A DNA stretch of 64,000 nt from Streptacidiphilus melanogenes (lineage in GTDB: Bacteria > Actinomycetota > Actinomycetes > Streptomycetales > Streptomycetaceae): positions 34,195 to 98,194 of the forward strand of contig NZ_BBPP01000018.1 of the NCBI RefSeq assembly GCF_000787835.1, in the 5' to 3' direction. Position 1 is the first letter of the stretch. Each line of letters opens with the position of its first letter. Positions 16,106 to 25,492 of this stretch are shown here, piece after piece. Made by a program: the position numbers and the translations under genes. Below the pieces are notes generated by a model that saw only the letters and a list, made by a program, of their open reading frames with translations, was not told where the DNA came from and searched no databases.

Positions 16106-17014
16106 TCATGCCTCCATCCGCCCCACCCGCTGGAGCAGTTGCTCGCGGGTGATCGGGGCGTGGGTCGTCGACGGCACGGTACAGGCGTGCGCCCCTGCGA
16201 CGGCACCGTGGTGCGCGGCGCGCAGGGCCGGCTCGCCGGACAGCCACGCGTACAGGAACCCCGCGGCGAAGGCGTCGCCCGCGCCGTTGGAGTCGACGAC
16301 CGGGGCGGGCGGGGCGACCGCCTCGACGTGGTGGAGGGAGCCGTCCGCCAACAGGTGGGCGCCGTCCGCGCCGGCGGTCGCGACGACGACGGACGCACGG
16401 CCCCGCTCCGCGATGCGGCGCAGCACGGCCTCCGGGTCCGGCAGCCGGGCCGAGGAGAGGAACACGACATCGCTCGTGTAGGCGAAGGGCTCGTGGTACG
16501 GGTTGACCCCGTCCCAGTCGTGGAGGTCGGTCGAGAGCGTGACCCCGCACTCCCGCAGCAGGGGCAGGGCGAACGCGCACGGATGGGTGAGGGAGACGTG
16601 TGCGTGACGGCTCGCGGTGGCGAGTTCGCGGACGACGGGCTCCGGCAGACGGTCCTCCGGCGCGGAGCGGGTGTCGTCGTACAGCGAGAGGCGGCGCCCC
16701 AGCGGGTCGACGAGGTTCACCGCCCGTTTGGTGCCCGCGGGTTGGGGGATCGCGGTGAGCGGCACCCCGAAGTCCGCGTGCAGGGCTCGGACCAGGGCGC
16801 CCTCGGGGTCGTCCCCCAGCAGGTCGAGGTGGTGCACGCGTAGTCCCAGGGCATGTAGCCCGAGGGCGAGGAAGTCGCCGGTCTGTCCGGCCCTGGTCCG
16901 TATGCCGGGGCGGATCATGTAGCTGTCGGCGAGCGGCAGGGGGAGCTCGGGGACGTGGACGACGGTGTCCACCCCGGCCCCGCCCAGCACCAGCACGTCG
17001 GTCTCGGGGCTCAT
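16106..17014 (-). CDS. PfkB-family carbohydrate/nucleoside kinase
   Basis: A 302-residue ribokinase-family (PfkB) kinase of normal length. The C-terminal signature VVDSNGAGDAFAAGFLYAW carries the anion hole and catalytic aspartate, and the N-terminal GGAGVDTVVHVPELPLP is the sugar-binding lid start. It would phosphorylate a sugar or nucleoside with ATP in the cytoplasm. The substrate is not predictable. The ATG at 17014 has a GGAGG-type site, while the frame remains open upstream without family similarity. It is divergent from the hydrolase gene at 17280. Confidence 0.9.
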   Translation of the reverse strand: MSPETDVLVLGGAGVDTVVHVPELPLPLADSYMIRPGIRTRAGQTGDFLALGLHALGLRVHHLDLLGDDPEGALVRALHADFGVPLTAIPQPAGTKRAVNLVDPLGRRLSLYDDTRSAPEDRLPEPVVRELATASRHAHVSLTHPCAFALPLLRECGVTLSTDLHDWDGVNPYHEPFAYTSDVVFLSSARLPDPEAVLRRIAERGRASVVVATAGADGAHLLADGSLHHVEAVAPPAPVVDSNGAGDAFAAGFLYAWLSGEPALRAAHHGAVAGAHACTVPSTTHAPITREQLLQRVGRMEA

Positions 17015-17279
17015 CGCACCCTCCTCAACTGCGGTTTCGCGCCCGCGCGGCGCGAGTGAGGGAGAGTCAAACAGTCGCAGAAGCAGCCTGCAAGAAGATT
17101 CTCGATCTTGCGCAAGGCGTGTGAGCCCCCTCGTCCCGGAAGGGTCTCGCCCTGCAACCCCGTAGTACCAGGGAGCTACGCCGCAGGTGCGTCCCCGGGC
17201 GGGACGCCGACCACGGGCCCCGATTCCTAGCTTCGGTACCGAGACACACACCGACCCGGTATCGAGAAGGAGTTGGGTC
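17015..17279. promoter_or_regulatory. Divergent promoter region
   Basis: 265 bases between the PfkB kinase and the DUF1023 hydrolase. The right half contains CGGTACCGAG (17234-17243) and CGGTATCGAG (17257-17266), a near-perfect direct repeat just before the hydrolase ribosome binding site, which may be a regulator site. No strong sigma consensus is evident. Confidence 0.35.
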
Positions 17280-18263
17280 ATGGCATCCCGCCCGAACGTG
17301 GTGCGGCGGCTCCGTCGAGGGCTGCTCGCGGCCGCCGTCGCCGCCTGCGTCGCCGTGCCGCTGGCCGGCGCGGCCCGGCCGACGGCCGTGCCGGCCCCCG
17401 CGCCCGCCGCGCTGGGGCCGCTCACGGCAGGTGGCGGCCAAGCCGAGCTGACGCAGCGTTACACCGCCAACCGCGCCGACATCCTGGCCGCCCAGCGACT
17501 GGCCACCCGGTACGGAGACCCGCAGCGCGCCACCGAACTGGCCGAACTCGCTCGAACCGACCGGCAGTTCCTCTCGTTCGACGGACGCGACGGCGGCCGC
17601 ACCGTCGAGGTCTTCGGGGACCTCGCCACCGCCCGCACCGTCGCCGTCTACGTCCCCGGCTCGGACACCAACCTCGGCACCTACGACCGCTTCGCCACCG
17701 GCGCGCAGGCGCTGGAGCAGCAGCTCGGCGGTGACGCGGCGCACGCGGCCGTGGTCGCCTGGCTCGGCTACGCCACGCCGGACACCGTCAGCCCCGTCGT
17801 CTTGACCGACGGCCGCGCCGACCGGGCGGCACCGCAACTGCAGGACTTCGTCCGGCGGTTGGCGGCCTTCGTGCCCGAGGCGCGGACCTCGGTCATCTGC
17901 CACTCCTACGGCTCCACCGTCTGCGCCCGCGCGGCGGCCGGCCTCGACGTCGCCGACATCGTCCTGTACGGCAGCCCTGGCGTGGGCAGCGACCTCCCGA
18001 ACGTCTCCGGCCTGCACACCAAGGCCACCGTCTGGGCCGGACGCGCGAGCGGCGACTGGATCGCGGGCGTCCCGCACGTCCGCGTCCCGATCCTGTTCAC
18101 CACGCTCGGCCTCGGCACCGACCCGGTCACGCCGGGCTTCGGCGCCCACCTCTTCGCCGCCGGCACCGGCGGCCACAGCGACTACCTGAAGCCCGGCTCG
18201 GTGCCGCTGCGCAGCATCGCCGCGATCGTCTCCGGCGCCGCGGACCGCGCGCCCTCGATCTGA
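17280..18263 (+). CDS. Secreted alpha/beta hydrolase (DUF1023-like)
   Basis: A 327-residue protein with a signal peptide or anchor at residues 1-37 (twin Arg, then GLLAAAVAACVAVPLAGA) and an alpha/beta-hydrolase domain of the DUF1023 type: AVYVPGSDTNLGTYDRF, the nucleophile elbow ICHSYGSTVC, and a late GHSDYL histidine. It is probably an extracellular esterase or lipase-like enzyme. The ATG at 17280 has AAGGAG seven bases upstream. It is followed 24 bases later by an acyltransferase membrane protein, and then by a NarL-type two-component pair, an arrangement I associate with Streptomyces. Confidence 0.88.
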   Translation: MASRPNVVRRLRRGLLAAAVAACVAVPLAGAARPTAVPAPAPAALGPLTAGGGQAELTQRYTANRADILAAQRLATRYGDPQRATELAELARTDRQFLSFDGRDGGRTVEVFGDLATARTVAVYVPGSDTNLGTYDRFATGAQALEQQLGGDAAHAAVVAWLGYATPDTVSPVVLTDGRADRAAPQLQDFVRRLAAFVPEARTSVICHSYGSTVCARAAAGLDVADIVLYGSPGVGSDLPNVSGLHTKATVWAGRASGDWIAGVPHVRVPILFTTLGLGTDPVTPGFGAHLFAAGTGGHSDYLKPGSVPLRSIAAIVSGAADRAPSI

Positions 18264-18287
18264 CACGCCGCTTCCAAGGAGAATCCC

Positions 18288-19472
18288 GTGCGTTCCACCA
18301 CCCCCCTGCGCCGCCTCACGGCGCGCATCGACGCCGCGACACCACCGGAGCGCGACCGCGCCGTCGACGCCCTGCGCGCCTTCGCCATCCTCGGCGTGGT
18401 GCTCGGCCACTGGCTCGTCACCGCCATCGTCGTCGACAGTGGCAGCATCCACGTCGTCAGCCCGCTCCAGCACATGCCGGCGTTCACGCCGGTCTCCTGG
18501 GTCTTCCAGACCCTCGCCGTCTTCTTCCTCGTCGGCGGCCAGGTGGCCACCAAGAGCTACGCCTCCGCCAAGACCAACGGCACGAGCTACCCCGCGTGGC
18601 TGCGGGCCCGCCTGACGCGCCTGTTCCGGCCCGTCCTCGCGGTGCTCGCGGTGTGGACGGTCACCGCGTCCACGCTGCTGCTCGCCGGGGTCGACTTCGG
18701 GACGGTCGAGGCGCTGGTCAAGCTGGTCCTCTCACCGATGTGGTTCCTGCTGGTCTTCGCCGCGCTGACGGCCGCGACCCCGCTGGTCTCCCGGCTGCAC
18801 CCGCTGTGGCCGCTGGCCGTCGTCCTGCACGTCGACCTGGTCCGCTTCGCCTTCGGCGGACCCTCCTGGCTGGGCTGGCTCAACCTGCCCGCGGGCTGGC
18901 TCGTCCCCTACTGCCTCGGCGCGATGTGGGCCCGCGAGGGCCTGCGCGGCAGGATGACCGGCTGGGTCCTGCTGGTCGGCGGCGTCGCCGCGACCGTCCT
19001 ACTGGTCACCCAGGCCGGGTACCCCGCCTCCATGGTCGGCGTCCCCGGCGGCAGGATCTCCAACCTCAACCCGCCGACGCTCGCCGCGGTCACCTTCGGC
19101 CTCGCCCAGTGCGGCCTCGCACTTCTCCTGCTGGGCCCGCTGCGCCGGGTTCTCGCCCGGCCGGCGGCGTGGGCGGCGGTGGCGCTGGTCAACCTCTCCG
19201 CGATGACGATCTTCCTCTGGCACCAGACCTCGATGATCGCGGTCACCGCGCTGGGCCTGCTGGCCGGCCACCCGCTCCTGGGCCTCCACACCACGCCGGA
19301 CACCGCGTCCTGGATGCTCGCCCGCCTCGCCTGGCTCCCGGTCTTCGCCACCGCGCTCACCTTCTGCTGGCTGGCTTTCCGCCACCACGAACAGGGTCGC
19401 CGCCGCTCCCACGGCCCCACGATCCGCGTCGCGGGCTCCCCGGGCGCGGAACGCCTCCAGCCGGTGCGGTAG
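18288..19472 (+). CDS. Acyltransferase-3 family membrane protein
   Basis: A 394-residue integral membrane protein with about ten hydrophobic helices. The Acyltransferase_3 hallmark is present early (RDRAVDALRAFAILGVVLGHWLV, with the conserved histidine in GHW). These proteins transfer acyl groups from cytoplasmic donors to sugars, peptidoglycan, lipids or antibiotics at the membrane. The GTG start follows a good AAGGAG site. It is probably co-transcribed with the upstream secreted hydrolase, so the two could add and remove the same acyl group. That pairing is inference. Confidence 0.88.
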   Translation: MRSTTPLRRLTARIDAATPPERDRAVDALRAFAILGVVLGHWLVTAIVVDSGSIHVVSPLQHMPAFTPVSWVFQTLAVFFLVGGQVATKSYASAKTNGTSYPAWLRARLTRLFRPVLAVLAVWTVTASTLLLAGVDFGTVEALVKLVLSPMWFLLVFAALTAATPLVSRLHPLWPLAVVLHVDLVRFAFGGPSWLGWLNLPAGWLVPYCLGAMWAREGLRGRMTGWVLLVGGVAATVLLVTQAGYPASMVGVPGGRISNLNPPTLAAVTFGLAQCGLALLLLGPLRRVLARPAAWAAVALVNLSAMTIFLWHQTSMIAVTALGLLAGHPLLGLHTTPDTASWMLARLAWLPVFATALTFCWLAFRHHEQGRRRSHGPTIRVAGSPGAERLQPVR

Positions 19473-19484
19473 TTGCACTCCCTC

Positions 19485-19637
19485 GGGGCGCGGGGCTCTG
19501 CCGATCTGCGGCTCCGCCGCACGGGCGCGGCAATCCCCCAGACTTCGGCCGGGAGGTACCCCATCTGACGAGCGGATGGTCCTCACCGCGCAGGGCCGCC
19601 CGCACACGGTGGTTGCTCGCGCAGTTCCCCGCGCCCC
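19485..19637. repeat. Interspersed intergenic repeat, copy 1
   Basis: Flanked by GGGGCGCGGGG (19485-19495) and CCCCGCGCCCC (19627-19637). The interior shares CTCTGCCGAT-TGCGGCTCCGCCGC with the copy at 26889 and GCGCAGTTCC / AACCACNGTGTGCGG-type segments with the copy at 59203. Typical noncoding Streptomyces repeat that can fold into a long hairpin and probably ends transcription of the acyltransferase gene. Confidence 0.6.
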
Positions 19638-19657
19638 CAACACATAAGGTGGTCCCG

Positions 19658-20986
19658 ATGAGCGACGACGGGGGTCCGAGCATGATGCGTCCAGGCGCAG
19701 CCCTGCGCGCTGCCGCGCGCAGTGTGCGGGAGGACCTGGTCGGCGGGGCCTTGCGTGAGCAGGCGCGGGCGAAGAGGGTGTCGCGGTGGCTGCTCGTGCC
19801 GCTGACGGTCGTGGCGGTCGGGTTGTTCTTCCTCAACGTCAACCAGTACGCCTTCTCCTACAGCCTCGGGGTGCCCCTCGGGATCGCCTTCGCGGGCACG
19901 CAGTCGACCGCACTGGTCGGCGTGCTGTGGCGGCCCCTGCGGGCCTGGTGGGCGTCGGTGCTGGCGATGCTGCTGGGGGCGTGGACCGCCACCGCCCTCA
20001 ACCCGGGGCACGGGATCGTGTTCCCGTTCACCGACCCGTCGCGGTTCGTGCAGGCGGGGTGGACGCCGGCGACGATCTCGATGCACGCGGCCGTGCTGTT
20101 CCTGCTGGCGTTGCAGGTGCGGGCCAGGGTCGCGATCGAGGCGTTCGGGCTGAGCGTCTTCGCGGGGTTCCTCGCGACGCTGTACAAGCCGCAGGGGCAG
20201 GCGTCCGCGATCGGTTTCGCGGTGATCCTGTTCGCCACCGTCACCCTGCTCGGCGTCTCGGTTCGGGCCGGGCGCGAGGCGCGGTCGAAGCTGGTCGAGC
20301 AGGAGGAGCTGACGGCGGAGGAGCGGGCCCGTCGCACCCTGCTGGAGGAGCGCAACCGGATCGCCAGGGAGCTGCACGACGTGGTCGCGCACCACATGTC
20401 GGTGATCTCCATCCAGGCGCAGGTCGCGCCGCACCTCGTGGAGAACCCGCCGGAGGAGCTGGTCGAGAACCTCGCCGGGATCCGCGCCAATGCGGTCGAG
20501 GCGCTCACCGAGCTGCGCCGCGTGCTGGGCGTGCTGCGCTCGGAGGAGCCCGCCGCGGACGGGACCTCGGACGCGCCGCAGCCGACGCTGGACCGCCTGG
20601 GCGAGCTGCTGGAGAACGTGCGGGCCGCAGGCCTGGCGGTGGAGCTGGTCGCGGCGGGGGAGCGGCGGCCGCTGCCGCCGGGCGTGGAGCTCTCCGGCTA
20701 CCGGATCGTCCAGGAGGCGCTGAGCAACGCCATGCGGCACGCGCCCGGCGCGGCCGTGCACGTGCAGCTGGACTACCGGCCCGCCGGGCTCGGCGTCCGC
20801 GTCACCAACTCCGCGCCCGGGCGCCCGCCCGCGCCCTCGCCCGGCGCCGGGCACGGGCTGCTCGGCATGCGGGAGCGCACCACGATGCTCGGCGGCGAAC
20901 TGGCCACCGGCCCGACCCCGGACGGCGGCTTCGAGGTGCTCGCCGTCCTGCCCACCGACGTGCCCGCCGTGGAGGACCGCGCATGA
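19658..20986 (+). CDS. NarL-type sensor histidine kinase
   Basis: A 442-residue membrane histidine kinase. An N-terminal cytoplasmic stretch is followed by about five or six transmembrane helices (about 45-205). A HisKA_3 dimerisation domain carries the phosphoacceptor RIARELHDVVAHHMSVIS, and a C-terminal HATPase_c has ALSNAMRHAPGAA and GHGLLGMRERTTMLGG. The DHp-domain motif and the partner class it as NarL/DesK type. There is no sizeable extracellular sensor domain, so it probably senses membrane state. The ATG at 19658 has an AAGGTGG site, and ATGs at 19682/19685 are alternatives. It overlaps the response regulator start by four bases. Confidence 0.9.
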   Translation: MSDDGGPSMMRPGAALRAAARSVREDLVGGALREQARAKRVSRWLLVPLTVVAVGLFFLNVNQYAFSYSLGVPLGIAFAGTQSTALVGVLWRPLRAWWASVLAMLLGAWTATALNPGHGIVFPFTDPSRFVQAGWTPATISMHAAVLFLLALQVRARVAIEAFGLSVFAGFLATLYKPQGQASAIGFAVILFATVTLLGVSVRAGREARSKLVEQEELTAEERARRTLLEERNRIARELHDVVAHHMSVISIQAQVAPHLVENPPEELVENLAGIRANAVEALTELRRVLGVLRSEEPAADGTSDAPQPTLDRLGELLENVRAAGLAVELVAAGERRPLPPGVELSGYRIVQEALSNAMRHAPGAAVHVQLDYRPAGLGVRVTNSAPGRPPAPSPGAGHGLLGMRERTTMLGGELATGPTPDGGFEVLAVLPTDVPAVEDRA

Positions 20987-21651
20987 CCATCAAGGTGATG
21001 ATCGCCGACGACCAGATGATGGTCCGTCAGGGCTTCACGGTGCTGCTCAACCTGGAGCCGGACATCGAGGTCGTCGGCCAGGCGGTCGACGGGCTCGACG
21101 CGTTGGAGAAGGTCGCCGAACTGGGGCCGGACGTGGTGCTGATGGACGTCCGGATGCCGCGCCTGGGCGGCATCGAGGCGACCCGCCGCATCACCGGCCC
21201 GACGGACAGCGCCGTCAAGGTGCTGGTGCTGACAACCTTCGACCTGGACGAGTACGTCTACGAGGCGCTGCGCGCGGGCGCCAGCGGCTTCCTGCTCAAG
21301 GACGCCTCGGCGGCCGAGCTCGCGCAGGCGGTCCGGGTGGTGGCGGCGGGCGAGGCGCTGCTCGCGCCGACGGTGACCAAGCGGCTGATCGCCGAGTTCA
21401 CCCGCCTTCCGGGCGCGGCGCGTATGCCGCTGAAGGACCGGGTGGGGGACCTGACGGAGCGGGAGACGGAGGTCCTCTCGCTGATCGCGCACGGCCTGTC
21501 CAACGCGGAGATCGCCGCCAAGCTCGTCGTCGCGGAGCAGACGGTGAAGACCCACGTCAGCCGCATCCTGGTCAAGCTGGGCCTGCGCGACCGCACCCAG
21601 GCTGCCGTCTTCGCCTACGAGACGGGCCTGGTGCGGCCGGCCGGCTACTGA
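20983..21651 (+). CDS. NarL/LuxR-type response regulator
   Basis: A 222-residue response regulator. The receiver domain has the acidic pair in IADDQMMVRQG, the phospho-acceptor VVLMDVRMPRLGG and the LLKDAS lysine. A LuxR-type helix-turn-helix (LTERETEVLSLIAHGLSNAEIAAKL and TVKTHVSRILVKLGLRDR) is at about 150-215. It is translationally coupled to the preceding kinase. Likely targets include the neighbouring acyltransferase/hydrolase genes, but no operator can be assigned. Confidence 0.95.
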   Translation: MTIKVMIADDQMMVRQGFTVLLNLEPDIEVVGQAVDGLDALEKVAELGPDVVLMDVRMPRLGGIEATRRITGPTDSAVKVLVLTTFDLDEYVYEALRAGASGFLLKDASAAELAQAVRVVAAGEALLAPTVTKRLIAEFTRLPGAARMPLKDRVGDLTERETEVLSLIAHGLSNAEIAAKLVVAEQTVKTHVSRILVKLGLRDRTQAAVFAYETGLVRPAGY

Positions 21652-21673
21652 TCCGCCTCCTGGGCCGAGTGGT

Positions 21674-22378
21674 TCAGGCTCGCTTCAACGTGCCTGGTCC
21701 TGCCGTCAGTTCGATCCGCAGGCCGTCGACCTCGACCTGGACCGAGGTGGCGTGCAGGCCCAACGGGTAGGCGTGCCCCGCTCCCTGGTCCATGCCCTTG
21801 GTCAGGGCCGCGAGGCGTTCGGGCGCCAGGGCCTGGCCGAGGACCTGAGCCGAGACCGCCGTCACCACGACCTGCCCGTCCGTCACGGTCGGGCGGAGCG
21901 TCAGCTGGGCGGCGCCGCCGAATCCCAGAGCGACCGTGACCGTTCCGGCCTGCGGGTCGGCGGTGGCGCCGTCGACCGTGACCGACGGCGCGGCGGCCTG
22001 CACGGCGTCCGCGACGGCCCCGAGCGGGACGGTCACCTCGGCCGTCGCCCCGTCGACGGTCGTCGCCCGGCCGCCGAACCGGACGTCGTCCAGGCGGATC
22101 CGGACGTCCACCGGGCCGAGGCGTCCCAACGTCGCGTCGTCGCTGGACAGGTCGAGCCGCGGGATCTGCTGCCGGGCCAGGTCCCACAGGGCCGAGCCCT
22201 CGGCGCTGACCGTCAGGTCGGCGCCCAGACCGGGGGCGGCCGCGGCGATCCGGTCCCGGATCAGGCGGTCCGCCGCCCACTCGCCCGTTCCGGCGGTGGT
22301 GAGCGCGGTCACGGCGAGGACGGCCACGACGGCGGTGACCCTTCGGCGGCGGCGCAGGACACGGGAGGGCCGGAGCAT
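21674..22378 (-). CDS. LmeA-like (DUF2993) envelope phospholipid-binding protein
   Basis: A 234-residue protein with an N-terminal membrane anchor or signal (RRRRRVTAVVAVLAVTALTT) and a DUF2993 domain: ADRLIRDRIAAAAPG, then LDDVRFGG and a C-terminal VEVDGLRIELTAG. DUF2993 proteins such as mycobacterial LmeA bind phospholipids in the envelope and assist lipoglycan maturation. The ATG overlaps the MmpL stop by one base (TGATG), so the two are translationally coupled, suggesting a lipid exporter with a lipid-binding helper. Confidence 0.88.
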   Translation of the reverse strand: MLRPSRVLRRRRRVTAVVAVLAVTALTTAGTGEWAADRLIRDRIAAAAPGLGADLTVSAEGSALWDLARQQIPRLDLSSDDATLGRLGPVDVRIRLDDVRFGGRATTVDGATAEVTVPLGAVADAVQAAAPSVTVDGATADPQAGTVTVALGFGGAAQLTLRPTVTDGQVVVTAVSAQVLGQALAPERLAALTKGMDQGAGHAYPLGLHATSVQVEVDGLRIELTAGPGTLKRA

Positions 22379-24564
22379 CACTGACCGTCCCCCTCCGGGT
22401 CGAGGTGCGGCAGCAGCCGGTCGAGCCAGCCGGGCAGCCACCAGTTGGCGCGCCCGAACAGGTACATCGTCGCCGGGACGAGCACCAGCCGGACCACGGT
22501 GGCGTCGATGACCACGCTGACGCCGAGACCCAGGGCCAGCATCTTGACCACGACGTTGACCGAGAGCAGGAAGGCGAGGAAAACACTGGTCATGATGAGC
22601 GCCGCGCAGGTGATCACGCGCGCCGTCGCGGCCAGGCCGGTGGCGACGGCCCGGCGGTTGTCGGCGTGCAGCAGCCAGGTCTCGCGGATCCGCGAGAGGA
22701 GGAAGACCTCGTAGTCCATGGAGAGCCCGAAGACGATGGCGAACATCATCATCGGCACGTAGGACTCGACCGGGACCTTCTCCGTCACCCCGAACAGCGA
22801 ACCGCCCCAACCCCACTGGAACACCGCGACCACCACGCCCCAGGCTGCGCCGATGGAGAGCAGGTTCAGCAGCGCCGCCTTGACGGCGACGAGCAGGCTG
22901 CGGAAGACGCAGAGCAGCAGCAGGAACGCCGCCGCGACGACCACGCCGACGATCAGCGGCAGCTTGGCGACCAGTTGGTCGGTGAAGGTGAGCCCGGACG
23001 CCGTCACGCCGGTCACGTAGCCGGTCGCGCCGCTGCCGTCCAACGCGTGCGGGAGGGCGGTGTTCTGGATTGTGTGGAACAGGTCGGTGGTGGCGCGGTC
23101 CTGAGGGCCGGTCGTCGGAGTGACGGTGCTGATCAGCAGGACGTGGTCGCTGCTCGCCACCGCAGGCGTCACCGAGGCGACGCCGGGCACGGCGGCCAGG
23201 TCGGCGTGGAGCGTCGTGGCGAGCTGCTGCCGCGCGGTCCCGTCGGCGACCTGGTCGCCGTCGAGCTGCACCACGACGGTCAGCGGGCCGTTGGCCCCGA
23301 CGCCGAAGCCCTGCGCGATCAGGTCGTAGGCGCGCCGGTCGGTCCGCGAGGTGGGCTGTGCGCCCGCGTCGACATGGCCGAGGTGCATCGAGGCGACGGG
23401 TGCGGCGAGCACGGCGAGCAGCGCCACGCCGCCGGCCAGGAACAGCGACGGCCGCCGCCCCACCCGGGCGGCCCACCGGTGCCAGACGTCGCCGTCACCG
23501 GTGGGCTCGGCGACGGGCTCGCGGACGTGGAGCTTGTCGATCCGGCGGCCGAGCAGGCCCAGCAGCGCCGGCGTGAAGGTCAGCGACGCGCCGGCGGCGA
23601 CGACCACGGTGATCCCGGCGGCGGCGCCGAGCGCGCCGATGAAGCCGATCCCGGACGCGTACAGGCCGCCCAGCGCCATCGCCACCGTCGCGGCCGCGAC
23701 GAGCACCGCGCGGCCGCTGGTGGCGACGGTCCGCCCCGCCGCCTCGGACGGGTCGAGGTCGTCCTCGGCGCGCAGCAGCGCACGGAACCGGGTGGTCAGG
23801 AAGAGCGCGTAGTCGACGCCGACGCCGAGCCCCATCATCGCGGCGAGCGTCGGGGCCGCCTGGGCGAAGCTCGTGTGCGCGGCGATCAGGCCGAGCCCGC
23901 TCAGGCCGACGCCAAGACCGAGGACCGCGGTGAGCAGCGGCAGTCCGGTCGCGGCGACGCTGCCGAAGCCGATCAGCAGTACCAGCAGCGCCACGCCGAT
24001 GCCTATCGCCTCCGAGACGGCGTCGGCCGACTTGGGCTCGGCCAGCTGTCCGAGCGGATCGCCGTACTCGACGGTGACGCCGTCGGCGCGCAGCGGCCGC
24101 ACCGCCGCGTCGACCCCGTTCAGGTAGGAGCGGTCGAAGCCGGCCGGGTTGCCGGAGAAGCGCACCGTGACGGTGGCGATCGCGCCGTCGTGGGCGACGC
24201 CGCCGGGGCTGCTCAGCGGGTCGGTGACCGAGAGCACCTTCGGCAGGTGGCGCAGCTCGCCGACGGCGGTCTCGATCGCGGCCTGGTGGCTCGCCAGCAT
24301 GCCGTGCCCGGCGTCGAGCACCAGGGGTGCGGAGACGCCGGAGGAGGTGTCGTCGCCGTGGGCCTTGAGCAGGTCGGTGCCGGTCTGCGCGGCCGTGCCG
24401 GGCAGCGAGAAGCTGTCCGCGTAGGTGCCGCCCCAGCGGTGGTTCGCGAGGCCGAGTCCGACCAGGAGGACCAGCCACGCGGCGATGACGCGCCAGGCGT
24501 GGCGGGCGCACCAGCGCCCGGTCCGGTGCAGCAGTCCGGGCTCAGCGCCCGCTTCGGTGATCAT
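22378..24564 (-). CDS. MMPL-family RND transporter
   Basis: A 728-residue RND-type membrane transporter of the MmpL class. It has two homologous halves, each with a large extracytoplasmic loop (about 60-190 and 400-520) and five or six helices after the first. The signature GLGVGVDYALFLTTRF occurs in the first half and VFGLSMDYEVFLLSRIRE in the second, both carrying the proton-relay Asp-Tyr pair. MmpL proteins export lipids or lipopeptides using proton-motive force. The ATG at 24564 begins the expected short cytoplasmic N-terminus. It is divergent from an OmpR-type two-component system and coupled to the LmeA-like gene. Confidence 0.94.
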   Translation of the reverse strand: MITEAGAEPGLLHRTGRWCARHAWRVIAAWLVLLVGLGLANHRWGGTYADSFSLPGTAAQTGTDLLKAHGDDTSSGVSAPLVLDAGHGMLASHQAAIETAVGELRHLPKVLSVTDPLSSPGGVAHDGAIATVTVRFSGNPAGFDRSYLNGVDAAVRPLRADGVTVEYGDPLGQLAEPKSADAVSEAIGIGVALLVLLIGFGSVAATGLPLLTAVLGLGVGLSGLGLIAAHTSFAQAAPTLAAMMGLGVGVDYALFLTTRFRALLRAEDDLDPSEAAGRTVATSGRAVLVAAATVAMALGGLYASGIGFIGALGAAAGITVVVAAGASLTFTPALLGLLGRRIDKLHVREPVAEPTGDGDVWHRWAARVGRRPSLFLAGGVALLAVLAAPVASMHLGHVDAGAQPTSRTDRRAYDLIAQGFGVGANGPLTVVVQLDGDQVADGTARQQLATTLHADLAAVPGVASVTPAVASSDHVLLISTVTPTTGPQDRATTDLFHTIQNTALPHALDGSGATGYVTGVTASGLTFTDQLVAKLPLIVGVVVAAAFLLLLCVFRSLLVAVKAALLNLLSIGAAWGVVVAVFQWGWGGSLFGVTEKVPVESYVPMMMFAIVFGLSMDYEVFLLSRIRETWLLHADNRRAVATGLAATARVITCAALIMTSVFLAFLLSVNVVVKMLALGLGVSVVIDATVVRLVLVPATMYLFGRANWWLPGWLDRLLPHLDPEGDGQ

Positions 24565-24703
24565 GGGCCCCACTGTGGCGTGGCGCGGTGAGCGCTGTGT
24601 TGGCGGAATGTTCGGGGAGTGTACGGGCGGGTGCGCGGACCGGGCGTGGTCGGGTCGCCCGGTTAGCATCGGGCCTGTCCGCGATCCCGAGAGGCCCCTG
24701 CGC

Positions 24704-25492
24704 ATGAACCTCCCGCCCCCTGCTTCCGGCCCTGACGGCGCCTCCGGCGCTGCGCCGTCCGACGGCGCCCGGTCCAACGGCCTGGTGCTGGTCGTGGAGG
24801 ACGAGAAGCACATCGCCGACATCCAGCGGCTCTACCTCGCGCGCGAGGGCTTCGGCGTGCACGTCGAGGCGGACGGCGCGGCCGGGCTGGCCGCCGCGCG
24901 CCGGATGCATCCGGTCGCCATCGTGCTCGACATCGGCCTCCCCGGCGTGGACGGCATCACCTTCTGCCGCACGCTGCGCGACGCCGGCGACTGGACGCCG
25001 ATCCTGCTGGTCACCGCCCGCGGCGAGGAGGCCGACCGGATCCTCGGCCTCGAACTCGGCGCCGACGACTACCTGGTCAAGCCCTTCTCCCCGCGCGAGC
25101 TGGTCGCCCGGGTCAAGACCGTGCTCCGGCGCGGGCCGGGCCGCGGCGTCGAGACGGTGGTCCGTCTCGGGCGGCTCAGCCTCGACCTCGCGGCGCACCG
25201 CGCGCACCGCGACGACGAGCCGGTGGAGCTGACGGCCACGGAGTTCGGCCTGCTGGCCCACCTGGTCCGGCACCCCGGCCGGGTCTTCACCCGCGACCAG
25301 CTGCTGGCCCAGGTCTGGGGCTACCCCGGCTACCGGGACACCCGCATGGTCGACGTCTTCGTCTCCCAGCTGCGCGCCAAGCTCGGCGACGCCAGCCCGC
25401 TGCGAACCGTGCGCGGCGTGGGCTACAGCGCCGCCGACCCCGGCACGGGAGGCGCGAACGGCGCTAACGCCTCGACGGGCTCCGGCCGGTGA
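24704..25492 (+). CDS. OmpR-family response regulator
   Basis: A 262-residue response regulator. An Ala/Ser/Pro-rich N-terminal extension of about 25 residues is followed by a receiver domain (VVEDEKHIADIQRLYL; phospho-acceptor VLDIGLPGVDG; LVKPFSPREL) and a winged-helix DNA-binding domain (ELTATEFGLLAHLVRHPGRV, DTRMVDVFVSQLRAKLGD, TVRGVGY). The start is the ATG at 24704. It overlaps the kinase gene by four bases. Being divergent from the MmpL transporter across 139 bases, it is the natural candidate to control export. Confidence 0.93.
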   Translation: MNLPPPASGPDGASGAAPSDGARSNGLVLVVEDEKHIADIQRLYLAREGFGVHVEADGAAGLAAARRMHPVAIVLDIGLPGVDGITFCRTLRDAGDWTPILLVTARGEEADRILGLELGADDYLVKPFSPRELVARVKTVLRRGPGRGVETVVRLGRLSLDLAAHRAHRDDEPVELTATEFGLLAHLVRHPGRVFTRDQLLAQVWGYPGYRDTRMVDVFVSQLRAKLGDASPLRTVRGVGYSAADPGTGGANGANASTGSGR

